Source: Plantimonas leprariae
GTDB taxonomy: Bacteria; Pseudomonadota; Alphaproteobacteria; Rhizobiales; Rhizobiaceae
Reading direction: 5' to 3'
Assembly: GCF_008802405.1 (NCBI RefSeq)
Contig: NZ_VZDO01000018.1
Span: 1-64,000, forward strand
DNA length: 64,000 bases
The notes below the pieces were generated by a model. The model saw only the letters and a program-made list of their open reading frames with translations, was not told the DNA's origin and made no database searches. Position numbers and translations under genes: made by a program. Each line of letters starts with the position of its first letter. Positions within the stretch are counted from its first letter, which is position 1. Below are positions 43,488 to 53,135 of the stretch, piece by piece.

Positions 43488-43736
43488 ATGCGTTATCTGA
43501 TCGTTGCCGCCGCCCTGGCCCTCACTGCCCCGCTCGGCCTCGGCGCCACCGCCGCCCAGGCGGACACCACCAAGATCATCGTCAAGGACGGTCATCGCGA
43601 CGGCTACCGCGACAGCCACCGCACGGTGCGCCGCGTCGTCGAGCGGCGCGACTACGGCCGCCATTGCATGACGAAGAAGGTGGTGACGCGCGTCCACGGC
43701 GAGCGGATCGTCAAGACCACCCGCGTCTGCCGCTGA
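43488..43736 (+). CDS. Small secreted basic protein (82 aa)
   Basis: Residues 1-25 form a clear Sec signal peptide (MRYLIVAAALALTAPLGLG, cleavage near AQA-DTT). The mature part is about 57 residues, rich in Arg, His and Asp, with two cysteines (CMTKK and the penultimate position), so a periplasmic disulphide-stabilised peptide is plausible. A strong intrinsic terminator follows. Family not recognised; metal-binding is suggested only by the His/Asp content. Confidence 0.7.
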   Translation: MRYLIVAAALALTAPLGLGATAAQADTTKIIVKDGHRDGYRDSHRTVRRVVERRDYGRHCMTKKVVTRVHGERIVKTTRVCR

Positions 43737-43759
43737 AACGTTTCTGAGCCGGCAAACGG

Positions 43760-43789
43760 AAAAGGGCGGCCCCCGGGCCGCCCTTTTTT
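43760..43789 (+). terminator. Strong intrinsic terminator
   Basis: GGGCGGCC (43764-43771) pairs with GGCCGCCC (43776-43783) around a 4-nt loop, extended by A/T pairs, and is followed by six T residues. It ends the secreted-protein transcript and, as it has A residues on the other side, may also serve the convergent DUF2778 gene. Confidence 0.9.
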
Positions 43790-43812
43790 GTGCCCGGTCG
43801 GCCCGGCTAGCC

Positions 43813-45015
43813 TCAGCTCCGGCGCCCGAACAGCGAGGCGACCCGCGACGAGGTGTCGTTCATGTGCGGCACGACCACGAGCCGGCGCACCTCGCCGCGC
43901 CGGAAGGCGGCGAGAAAGCGCTTGTAATCCTTGAACGAGACGCAACCGTTCGAGTCGCCGCGCGGACCCAGCATGTAGGTGTGGGCGAGAAGGCCGACGC
44001 GGTTGTAGATCCGCCGCTCGCCGCCGACCGGCGTCAGCCGGATCGCCGCGACGCCGTGGAACAGGCTCTCGCGCAGGCGCAGGTCGTAGGTGTGCGGCGG
44101 CGTCGGCCCGCGGTTCTTGGCGTGGACGAAACGCGGGTTGTCGCGCATCGCGCCGAGGCCCGAATGCGCTTCCAGCCGCTCGCCGTTCGGCAGGTACACG
44201 GTCGCTGCGCCGATGTCGTAGACCGCGACGCCGTTGCCGGCGCGGGGCTGGCGCGTAAACAGGCCGCCGAAGACCGGCTTCTCCGCCTCGTCGCTCCCGG
44301 CGTCCGGCCGCGCATAGGCGAGCGCCACCGGCGGCATCGCGCGGGTGCGCAGCGTCGCGACGGCCGGAGCGGCGTCCCGGTGCGGCCGGGCGCTCGGCGT
44401 CGGCACGAGCGCGGCTTCGAGCGCCTCTTCCGCCGTTTCCGGCGACGGCAGGACCGGAACCGCGGCGGCGACCTGGACGCCCGGGATCGGCGCGGCGGGA
44501 GCCGCCGGCCCGGCGGCCGCGACGGCGGTTTCGGGCGCGGCGGCTTCCGGGACGAAGCGATCGGTCTGCGCGAGTTCAGCCACACGGCCTCCGTCCGCCG
44601 ACGCGTCGAAGCCCGCGGCGGCGCCGAAAGCGGGACGGTCGAGGAGGTGGGCGGGGATCCAGGCCGTCAGGACGGGCGGCGGCATGCGGTGGCGCACCGC
44701 CGGCGCGGCGCTCGCATGCATCGCCGGACGCGCGGCGGCGGACTTCGGCCGCGACATCGGCGGCTCCACGACGCGCGGTGCGGGCCGCGCCGGGCCGGCA
44801 TCGGCGGTGCGGTGCTCGACGGCGGCCGGCGGGAACAGCCGAGTGGCGAGGTCGGTGGTCGCGAGGAGCACGCCCGCCGCCGCGAGGACGCCGCAGCCAA
44901 GGCCGAGCGACGCGGCGAGCCGGGAGCGTCCCGCCCCCCGGACGGCGTCCTTGCCGGTCCGGCGTGAGCCATGCCCGCGTCGGGAAGGCGGTGTCGTCGC
45001 GCCGGCGTTCGTCAT
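43813..45015 (-). CDS. DUF2778 (L,D-transpeptidase-like) membrane-anchored protein
   Basis: A 400-residue protein with one N-terminal membrane helix (about residues 33-52), a long Ala/Pro-rich periplasmic linker and a C-terminal catalytic-looking domain (about 275-390). HTYMLGPRGDSNGCVSFKDY carries the His, Ser and Cys arrangement of the DUF2778/Tlde1-like fold, related to L,D-transpeptidases. It probably acts on peptidoglycan. Unlike secreted effector relatives, it is anchored in the cell's own membrane, which favours a housekeeping role. No immunity gene is adjacent. Confidence 0.78.
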   Translation of the reverse strand: MTNAGATTPPSRRGHGSRRTGKDAVRGAGRSRLAASLGLGCGVLAAAGVLLATTDLATRLFPPAAVEHRTADAGPARPAPRVVEPPMSRPKSAAARPAMHASAAPAVRHRMPPPVLTAWIPAHLLDRPAFGAAAGFDASADGGRVAELAQTDRFVPEAAAPETAVAAAGPAAPAAPIPGVQVAAAVPVLPSPETAEEALEAALVPTPSARPHRDAAPAVATLRTRAMPPVALAYARPDAGSDEAEKPVFGGLFTRQPRAGNGVAVYDIGAATVYLPNGERLEAHSGLGAMRDNPRFVHAKNRGPTPPHTYDLRLRESLFHGVAAIRLTPVGGERRIYNRVGLLAHTYMLGPRGDSNGCVSFKDYKRFLAAFRRGEVRRLVVVPHMNDTSSRVASLFGRRS

Positions 45016-45095
45016 GGGCGGACCAGTCCTGCGTGGTAGAGAGTGGAAGCGCCGACGCGGCCGGGTTCCGTTCGTTCGAAAGAGGATCGCAGCTT

Positions 45096-46331
45096 ATGGT
45101 TACCGATCCGTATCGACTTCCGTATGGCGAGCGCTTGATTTCACGAGAGGAATCGGCGGCAAGCGAGGGGCGCATGCGAGGGCAGCCAGAGGAAGCGAGC
45201 GGCGAGCGGGCGGCCTTCCCCATGCCGCCACCGGAGGGCGCGGCCTCGGCGGTGATGGACCGCAATCCGCGCCTCCACCTCGCCGCGCGGATCGCGCTCG
45301 TCGTCGTCATGGCCCTGCTCGGCCTCTACATCCTGTCCGACTTCCTGAAGGCGCTGGCCTGGGCCGTCGTCCTCGGCATCGCGCTCGGGCCCCTGTTCCG
45401 GCGGGCGCGGCGGCGCTTTCCAGGCGGCCGGCACGGCATCGTCCTGCCGCTCCTCTTCACGCTCGCGGTGGCGCTGGCGCTGATTCTGCCTCTGGTGGCG
45501 CTCGGCGTCGAAGCGGCGGCCGAGGCGCGGAGCCTCCTCGAATACGCCCGCCAGGCCGAGCAGAGCGGCCTCGCGGTGCCGGACTTCGTCGGCCGGTTGC
45601 CCTTCGGCGCGGAGGCCGCGGCCGCCTGGTGGAACGCCAACCTCGCGCATGCCGGCTGGGCGCAGGAGACCCTGCAGCGGCTCGACACCTCGTCGAACCT
45701 CGACCTCGGCCGCCAGATCGGCGCGGACGTCGTGCACCGCGCCGTCCTGTTCGGCTTCGCTCTGCTCGCGCTGTTCTTCGTCTTCCGCGACGGCGACGCG
45801 CTGGTCGAGCAGGGGCGGGTCGCCGGCGAGCGGCTGTTCGGGCCGCGTGGCGAGCGCGTCGCCCGGCAGATGGCCGCCTCCGTGCACGGCACCGTCGACG
45901 GGCTCGTCCTCGTCGGCCTCGGCGAGGGCGTGGTGATCGGCCTCGTCTACTGGCTGGCCGGCGTGCCGCACCCGATCCTGTTCGGCGCGGTGACGGCGGT
46001 GGCCGCGATGATCCCCTTCGCGGCCGTCGCCGCGGTGTCGCTCGCCGGCGTGCTGCTGCTCTTCGCCGGCTCGGCCGAGGCCGCGGTCATCGTCACCGCC
46101 GCCGGCTTCCTCGTGATCTTCGTCGCCGACCATTTCGTGCGGCCGGCGCTGATCGGCGGCACGACGAAGCTGCCCTTCCTATGGGTGCTGCTCGGCATCC
46201 TCGGCGGCGTCGAGAGCTTCGGCCTGCTCGGCCTCTTCGTCGGGCCGGCGGTGATGGCGGCACTGATGCTGCTGTGGCGCGAGTTCACCGATGCGGGGGG
46301 CGGGACGCGCGCTACCCCTCCTGCCGCTTGA
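45096..46331 (+). CDS. AI-2E family transporter (PerM-like)
   Basis: A 411-residue polytopic membrane protein of the UPF0118/AI-2E group, with about eight helices. The late conserved segments LVLVGLGEGVVIGLVYWLAGV, FGAVTAVAAMIPF and HFVRPALIGGTTKLPFLWVLLGILGGVESFG...GLFVGPAVMA are typical. The group includes proposed autoinducer-2 exporters and Na+/H+ antiporters, so the substrate is open. ATG 45096 is preceded by AGAGGA; ATG 45174 is an alternative with GAGGGG. It is convergent, overlapping the next gene by 20 bp. Confidence 0.88.
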   Translation: MVTDPYRLPYGERLISREESAASEGRMRGQPEEASGERAAFPMPPPEGAASAVMDRNPRLHLAARIALVVVMALLGLYILSDFLKALAWAVVLGIALGPLFRRARRRFPGGRHGIVLPLLFTLAVALALILPLVALGVEAAAEARSLLEYARQAEQSGLAVPDFVGRLPFGAEAAAAWWNANLAHAGWAQETLQRLDTSSNLDLGRQIGADVVHRAVLFGFALLALFFVFRDGDALVEQGRVAGERLFGPRGERVARQMAASVHGTVDGLVLVGLGEGVVIGLVYWLAGVPHPILFGAVTAVAAMIPFAAVAAVSLAGVLLLFAGSAEAAVIVTAAGFLVIFVADHFVRPALIGGTTKLPFLWVLLGILGGVESFGLLGLFVGPAVMAALMLLWREFTDAGGGTRATPPAA

Positions 46332-47214
46332 TGCCGTTCAGCTCCGCCACGATGTCGGCGAGCATCGGCACGAAGTCGCCGCCCCGCCCGATCGCTTCGG
46401 CCGTCGCGAACGAGTTCTTCACGGCGGAGGCGACATGCGTCGCGATCCCGCCCTCGTTCGCCATGCCGACGAGATAGCGCGTGTCCTTGTGGGCGTTCTT
46501 CAGCGTGAACCGGTGCGCCTCGCGGTCGCCGCCGACCACGTATTTCATGAAGGTCTGGTAGAAGCCGCAGTCCATCCGCCCGCCGGACACCACCGAATGG
46601 AAAGTCTCGGCCGAGACGCCGGTCTTCGCGCCGATGGCGAGCGCTTCGGCATAGAGCGCGGCGTAGCCGAGCGACAGGAAGTTGTTGAGGAGCTTCATCG
46701 TGTGGCCGGAGCCCGGGCCGCCGGTGTGGAGGACGCGGCCCGACCAAGTGTCGACGATCGATCGCACGCGTTCGAAATCGGCGTCGCTCGCGCCGACCAT
46801 GGTGTCGAGCGTGCCTTCCCAGGCCTCCTTCGGCGTGCGGCTGAGCGGCGCGTCGACGAAGGAAACGCCCTTCGCCGCCGCGAGTTCGTAGAGCCGGCGC
46901 GTCGAGACCGGGTTCGAGGTCGAGGAGTCGATCACCATCGTACCGGGCTTGAGGTTTTCCAGCAGCCCGCCCGGCCCGGCGACGACCGCCTCGACCTGAT
47001 CCGATCCCGGCAGGCAGAGGACGACGGCGTCCGCGCTCTTGGCAAGATCGGCGAGATCGGCGGCCTCCTCCGCGCCGCGCTTCACGAGGTCGTCCAGCGC
47101 CTCGCGGCTGCGGTTGGCGAGGGTGCGGAGCCGGTAGCCCTTCTCCGCGATGTTCTTCGCCATGCCGTGGCCCATGAAGCCGAGCCCGACGAAGCCGATC
47201 GTTTCACCCGTCAT
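46312..47214 (-). CDS. 3-hydroxyisobutyrate dehydrogenase-like NAD(P)-dependent oxidoreductase
   Basis: A 300-residue beta-hydroxyacid dehydrogenase. The NAD fold is IGFVGLGFMGHGMAKNIAEKGY, the substrate loop is SSTSNPVSTRR with DAPLSRTPKEAWEGTL, and the catalytic Lys is in GHTMKLLNNFLSLGY (about residue 171). It lies downstream of the GntR regulator in the sugar-acid locus, on the strand opposite the importer ATPase, and probably oxidises a sugar-acid intermediate. AAGGA precedes its ATG. Confidence 0.85.
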   Translation of the reverse strand: MTGETIGFVGLGFMGHGMAKNIAEKGYRLRTLANRSREALDDLVKRGAEEAADLADLAKSADAVVLCLPGSDQVEAVVAGPGGLLENLKPGTMVIDSSTSNPVSTRRLYELAAAKGVSFVDAPLSRTPKEAWEGTLDTMVGASDADFERVRSIVDTWSGRVLHTGGPGSGHTMKLLNNFLSLGYAALYAEALAIGAKTGVSAETFHSVVSGGRMDCGFYQTFMKYVVGGDREAHRFTLKNAHKDTRYLVGMANEGGIATHVASAVKNSFATAEAIGRGGDFVPMLADIVAELNGIKRQEG

Positions 47215-47257
47215 GATTCCCGTTCCTTTTCGAGCCGGGGCTTCCGGCCATGCGGAG

Positions 47258-48058
47258 TCAGAGTTCCTTCGCCCGGCGCTCGATGACGCCGTCGGTGTTG
47301 GCGAGGAGCTTGCGGACGGCGCGCCGGGCCGCGTCCGGCCGCCGCGCCGCGATGCCGCGCGAGATCGCCTCGTGCAGGCTCTGCGCGCGGCTGAGATCGC
47401 CGATCTCGCGCCCGACGAAGTTGAAGAGCTGGTTCAGCGCCGCCTCGATGGTCGGCCCGAGCGGCACGAGGAGGTCGTTGCCGGAGGCGCGCAGCACCGC
47501 GAGATGGAACCGCGTGTCGGCTTCGGTCCGCTCGATCAGCGAGCGCGCCGCGCCCATGGCGCGGCAGGCGGCGTCGATCTCTTCCGCCTGCTCCTCGGTC
47601 CGCCGGAGCGCCGCGAAGGCGGTGGCTTCCGGCTCGATGATGTGCCGGAATTCCTGGACGGTCCGCAGGAACGCGCCGCGGTCCGGGGCCGCCGCGTACC
47701 AGCCGAGCACGTCGCGGTCGAGGAGGTTCCAGCGCTCCTTCGGCTCGACCCAGGTGCCGATGCGCGGGCGGGCGCCGAGCAGGCCCTTCGCCGTCAGCAT
47801 CTTCATCGCCTCGCGCACGCCCGAGCGGCCGACCTCGAAGGTCTCGGCCCATTTCGCTTCGTTGGGCAGGATGGTGCCGGGCGGATAGTCGCCGCGCACG
47901 ATGCGAAGGCCGATCTCCTCGGCGAGGCCTTCGTGGACGCTGCCTGAAAGCCGCCGCCCGCCGGAACGCCGGGGCGGGCCAAGGGTGGGGGCGGCGAGCG
48001 CCGCCGCACCGTCCGGCTGTCCGGACGCGTCCCGGTCCGCGTTCCCCCTGTCCACCAT
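47258..48058 (-). CDS. FadR/GntR family transcriptional regulator
   Basis: A 266-residue repressor-type protein. The winged helix is at about residues 45-110 (VHEGLAEEIGLRIVRGDYPPGTILPNEAKWAETFEVGRSGVREAMKMLTAKGLL). The all-helical FCD ligand domain follows, with the metal-binding Asp/His residues in TRFHLAVLRASGN and SLHEAI. FadR-type members usually sense sugar acids. Its likely targets are the divergent promoters 1.1 kb away, where a palindrome lies at 49406-49421. Confidence 0.9.
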   Translation of the reverse strand: MVDRGNADRDASGQPDGAAALAAPTLGPPRRSGGRRLSGSVHEGLAEEIGLRIVRGDYPPGTILPNEAKWAETFEVGRSGVREAMKMLTAKGLLGARPRIGTWVEPKERWNLLDRDVLGWYAAAPDRGAFLRTVQEFRHIIEPEATAFAALRRTEEQAEEIDAACRAMGAARSLIERTEADTRFHLAVLRASGNDLLVPLGPTIEAALNQLFNFVGREIGDLSRAQSLHEAISRGIAARRPDAARRAVRKLLANTDGVIERRAKEL

Positions 48059-48157
48059 CGCCCCGTACGACCTTTCGCCTCGGGTTGCGGGATGCCTCGA
48101 ACGGTCGCGCCGCGTCGGAAACGCGGCCGCATGGGCCGAAGGGGCGGGAGATGTGCC

Positions 48158-48191
48158 GGGGAGCGCCCGCGCGGTCGCGCGGGCGCTCCCT
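48158..48191. other. Long perfect hairpin between binding-protein and regulator genes
   Basis: A near-perfect inverted repeat with a stem of about 15 bp (GGGAGCGCCCGCGCG pairing with CGCGCGGGCGCTCCC) and a loop of 2-4 bases lies 10 bp after the binding-protein stop. No T-run follows on the minus strand, so it is more likely to block exonucleases or reduce read-through than to terminate fully. Confidence 0.65.
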
Positions 48192-48200
48192 CCGACGTTC

Positions 48201-49193
48201 CTACCGCTGGATGCAGGTGTCGACGGTGTCCTTGGTGCACTCGTCGAGACCGGTGAACACCGGGTCCTCCACCTTCTTGCCGGCGATCAGGTCGATCATC
48301 ACGGACGGGGCCTTGTAGCCCATCTCGAACGGCCGCTGCCCGACGAGCGCGTTCACCAGCCCTTCCTTGGCGATGTCGACCTCGGCGCCGATCGTGTCGG
48401 CCGCGCCGATCACGAAGTCGCTCGATGCGATGCGGTCCTTCAGGGGGCCGACCAGGTCGCGATAGGGCTGCGGCGCGCCGAATAGCGGCCAGCCGCCCAT
48501 GATGCCGAAGGCGTCGAGCTTCGGGTTGGCGGCGAGGATGTCGGTCATCGCCTGGACGCCCTTCGCGCCGTCGTCGTTGGTGAAGACCGGGCAGCCCGAA
48601 ACCTCGGTCCAGCCGCCTTCGCCGGCGAGCGCCGCGATGCCCTTCTGGCCGCTCAGCGCGTCGCGGAACCCTTGCGCGCGCCGGAGGATGTTGTCGGCGC
48701 CGGGATTGCCCTGGATCGTGCAGACCGTGCCGCCGTTCGGCTTGCCCTTCTTGACGTACTCGCCGATCTTGAAGCCCATCAGGTAGTTGTCGGTGCCGAG
48801 ATAGGTCTTGCGGAGCGAGGCGTCGTCGGGGCTGAGGTCGGCGTCGAGCGTCATCACCGGGATCGACGGCGCGGCGACCTTCAGCGTCTGCGCGATCAGC
48901 TTGGCGTTCGACGGCGAGATGGCGATCGCGGCGGTGTCGGCCTTGCCGAGCACGTCCTGCACGATCTGCGCCTCGCCGGCTTCGTCGGACGTGGAGGCGG
49001 GGCCGGTGTAGAAGCACTCGTATTCCGAGTCCTTGTTCTCGGAATTCCACTTCTGGCAGCCTTGGTTGATCGCCTCGAAGAATGGGTTGTCGAGGCCCTT
49101 CACCACGATCACCACCTGCTTCTTGGCGGCGAAGGCCGGGCCCGCGCTCATGGCGAGCGCCGCGGCGGCGGCGAGCAAGGCAAGCTTCTTCAT
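48201..49193 (-). CDS. Sugar ABC transporter substrate-binding protein
   Basis: A 330-residue periplasmic protein with a signal peptide (MKKLALLAAAAALAMSAGPAFA, cleavage about 22). The mature start KKQVVIVVKGLDNPFFEAINQGCQKW is the periplasmic-binding-protein-4 (ribose/fructose type) pattern. It has four or more Cys residues, unusual for this family (YECFY, GCPV, DTCIQR), perhaps forming a disulphide. It supplies the importer encoded divergently. GGGGAGG precedes the ATG. Confidence 0.9.
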   Translation of the reverse strand: MKKLALLAAAAALAMSAGPAFAAKKQVVIVVKGLDNPFFEAINQGCQKWNSENKDSEYECFYTGPASTSDEAGEAQIVQDVLGKADTAAIAISPSNAKLIAQTLKVAAPSIPVMTLDADLSPDDASLRKTYLGTDNYLMGFKIGEYVKKGKPNGGTVCTIQGNPGADNILRRAQGFRDALSGQKGIAALAGEGGWTEVSGCPVFTNDDGAKGVQAMTDILAANPKLDAFGIMGGWPLFGAPQPYRDLVGPLKDRIASSDFVIGAADTIGAEVDIAKEGLVNALVGQRPFEMGYKAPSVMIDLIAGKKVEDPVFTGLDECTKDTVDTCIQR

Positions 49194-49606
49194 GTTTCTC
49201 CTCCCCTTTTGGCAGGCGGGGCGCGGAATGCGCCAGCGTCCTGCCGAACCGATCGCGACGGCGCATTCCTTGCGGCGCGAAGCGCTGCCGGCCCGAAACC
49301 GTCGCATGCGGGCGATCCGCGTCCCGTTCCTCCGAACGGTCGCGACGGCGCCCTCATCTCCCGGCCGCGAGGTAAGCGCGGCCTCCCGTTCCGGTCAATG
49401 CTTTTGTCGGATAAATTCGACTTTCCCGAAGATCGGGCGCCTTTCGCGATTGACGCTTCGCCGGCCCGCGCGCTTAAATCGTGCCCGAGCGGTTCGCCCG
49501 GGAGGGAAGGGCGAATCGCGCCGGGGGCCCGCGTGGCCGTCGAACCGAGTTCCGGTCCGGCGGGCGGCCGGTCGTCCGGCAGGAGGGTGGGGAGGCAAGG
49601 CGACCG
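49194..49606. promoter_or_regulatory. Divergent promoter region of the sugar-acid locus
   Basis: These 413 bp separate the binding-protein gene (minus) from the ATPase gene (plus) and must hold both promoters. The segment 49400-49430 is notably A+T-rich and contains the palindrome listed separately. The remainder shows no further gene, RNA or riboswitch that I can support. Confidence 0.6.
49406..49421. promoter_or_regulatory. Candidate GntR operator
   Basis: GTCGGATAAATTCGAC consists of two 7-bp arms with one mismatch around a 2-bp centre, embedded in the most A+T-rich part of the divergent promoter region. Its size and position fit a FadR-type regulator dimer. Assignment to the regulator at 47258-48058 is inference. 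Confidence 0.45.
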
Positions 49607-50347
<741 letters not shown>

Positions 50348-50349
50348 AG

Positions 50350-51345
<996 letters not shown>

Positions 51346-51378
51346 TTTCCCCTCGACGTTTCACGAACCGAACGGGAC

Positions 51379-51400
51379 GGCCGGCGCGAGGTCGCCGGCC
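51379..51400. other. Hairpin between permease and catabolic genes
   Basis: GGCCGGCG and CGCCGGCC form a perfect 8-bp stem around a 6-nt loop in the 83-bp space after the permease gene. No T-run follows. It could set different mRNA levels for the transporter and enzyme parts of the operon. Confidence 0.45.
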
Positions 51401-51428
51401 GAAAAGCATGGCTGAGAAGGAACTACGC

Positions 51429-52328
51429 ATGGGCAAGCGCATCGTCTTCACCGGCGGCTCCGGCAAGGCGGGGCGGCACGTCGTCCCCTACCTCGTCGAC
51501 CGCGGCCACGAGGTGCTGAACGTCGATCTCGCCCCGCTCGATCATCCGAAGGTCAACACGCTTCTCGCCGACGTCGCCGATAGCGGCCAGGTGTTCAACG
51601 CGCTCTCGACCCATTTCGGCTTCGAGGGCTTCGAGAAGGGCGAGGTGCCGGGCACGCTCGACGCCGTGGTGCATTTCGCCGCCGTGCCGCGCGTCCTGAT
51701 CCGGCCGGACAACGAGACGTTCCGCATCAACGTGATGAGCACCTACAATGTCATCGAGGCGGCGATGAAGCTCGGCGTCCGCAAGGTCATCGTCGCCTCG
51801 TCCGAGACGACCTACGGCGTCTGCTTCGCGGAAGGCGACAAGGATTTCCGCTCCCTGCCGCTGGAGGAGGACTACGACATCGACCCGATGGACTCCTACG
51901 GCCTGTCGAAGGTGGTCAACGAGAAGACGGCGCGCGCCTTCGCGATGCGCTACGGCTCGGATATCTACGCGCTCCGCATCGGCAACGTCATCGAGCCGCA
52001 CGAATACAGCCGCTTCCCGGCCTTCCTCGACGACCCGATGAGCCGCAAGCGCAACGCCTGGAGCTATATCGACGCGCGCGACCTCGGGCAGATCGTCGAC
52101 CTGTGCCTCGAGAAGGACGGGCTCGGCTTCCAGGTGTTCAACGCCACCAACGACACGATCACGACGCGGGAACCGACCGCGGAGTTTCTGAAGTCGAACG
52201 TGCCGAACATCCCCGTTTCGCGCGAGCTCGGCGAGCGGGAGGCGCCGCTGTCGAACCGCAAGATCCGCGAGGTGCTCGGCTTCAAGGAGGAGCACGACTG
52301 GCGGAAATACGTCGACGCGGGCCGTTAG
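51429..52328 (+). CDS. NAD-dependent epimerase/dehydratase family dehydrogenase
   Basis: A 299-residue extended SDR. The nucleotide site is KRIVFTGGSGKAGRHVVPYLVDRGH, HFAAVPRVL follows, and the catalytic pair is in DSYGLSKVVNE (Tyr and Lys). The protein resembles the uronate/aldose dehydrogenase-like members found in sugar-acid operons, which oxidise the C1 aldehyde; it might perform the entry step here. AAGGA lies eight bases before ATG 51429; ATG 51408 is possible. Confidence 0.82.
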   Translation: MGKRIVFTGGSGKAGRHVVPYLVDRGHEVLNVDLAPLDHPKVNTLLADVADSGQVFNALSTHFGFEGFEKGEVPGTLDAVVHFAAVPRVLIRPDNETFRINVMSTYNVIEAAMKLGVRKVIVASSETTYGVCFAEGDKDFRSLPLEEDYDIDPMDSYGLSKVVNEKTARAFAMRYGSDIYALRIGNVIEPHEYSRFPAFLDDPMSRKRNAWSYIDARDLGQIVDLCLEKDGLGFQVFNATNDTITTREPTAEFLKSNVPNIPVSRELGEREAPLSNRKIREVLGFKEEHDWRKYVDAGR

Positions 52329-52344
52329 GCGGGGGCAGTCGGCC

Positions 52345-53118
52345 ATGCTCCCCCTGTCCGCCAATCTCGGCTTCCTGTGGACCGAGCTCGCGCTGCCCGA
52401 CGCGGTGCGCCGCGCCAAGGCCGCCGGCTTCGAGGCGGTGGAATGCCATTGGCCCTACGAGGTGGACGCGGACGCGGTGCGAGCGGCGCTGGACGAGACC
52501 GGTCTGCCGATGCTGGCCTTGAACACGCGGCGCGGCAATCCCAGCGAGAACGGCCTCGCCGCGCTGCCGGGGCGCGAGGCGGAAGCGCGCGCCGCGATCG
52601 ACGAGGCGTTTCGCACCGGCGCGCGGATCGGGGCGCGCAACGTCCACGTGATGGCCGGCGCGGCGAAGGGCGTCGCGGGGGCGGCGGAGACCTTCCTAGA
52701 GAACCTGCGCTATGCCGCCGTCCAGGCCGGCGAGTTCGGCATGGGCGTCCTGATCGAGCCGCTGAACCGGCGCGACGCCCCGAACTATTTCCATGGCACG
52801 GTGGAGGCGGCGGCGGAAATCGTCCGCGCCGTCGGGCGGCCGGAAATTCGGATCATGTTCGACTGCTACCATCAGCAGATCATGGGCGGCGATCTCCTGC
52901 GCCGCTTCGAGGCGCATCGGGACATCATCGGCCACGTGCAGTTCGCGGCCGCCCCCTCGCGGGCCGAGCCGGACGAGGGCGAGGTCGCCTTCGACCGGCT
53001 GCTGCCGGCGATCCGCGCTGCCGGCTACGACGGGTTCTTCGGCGCGGAATACAAGCCGCGTGCCACCACGGACGAAGGGCTCGGCTGGATGCGTGCCTAT
53101 CGCGGGGGCGGACTCTGA
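52345..53118 (+). CDS. Hydroxypyruvate isomerase/OtnI-like TIM-barrel protein
   Basis: A 257-residue xylose-isomerase-like TIM barrel. LPLSANLGFLWTELALPDAVRRAKAAGFEAVE is the typical start, the metal-site Glu is in VLIEPLNRRD, and FDCYHQQIMGGD and HVQFAAAPSRAEPDEGE carry the Asp/His/Glu ligands. Relatives isomerise hydroxypyruvate or 2-oxo-tetronates. With the LtnD-like gene immediately after, a four-carbon acid branch is suggested. The stop overlaps or abuts the next start. Confidence 0.85.
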   Translation: MLPLSANLGFLWTELALPDAVRRAKAAGFEAVECHWPYEVDADAVRAALDETGLPMLALNTRRGNPSENGLAALPGREAEARAAIDEAFRTGARIGARNVHVMAGAAKGVAGAAETFLENLRYAAVQAGEFGMGVLIEPLNRRDAPNYFHGTVEAAAEIVRAVGRPEIRIMFDCYHQQIMGGDLLRRFEAHRDIIGHVQFAAAPSRAEPDEGEVAFDRLLPAIRAAGYDGFFGAEYKPRATTDEGLGWMRAYRGGGL

Positions 53119-53135
53119 TGGAGGGAGAAGTGGGA

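Noticed and set aside
51358-51374. GTTTCACG resembling half of a parS site
   Set aside because: Only the left half matches; the right half (AACCGAA) breaks the palindrome, so ParB binding is unlikely.
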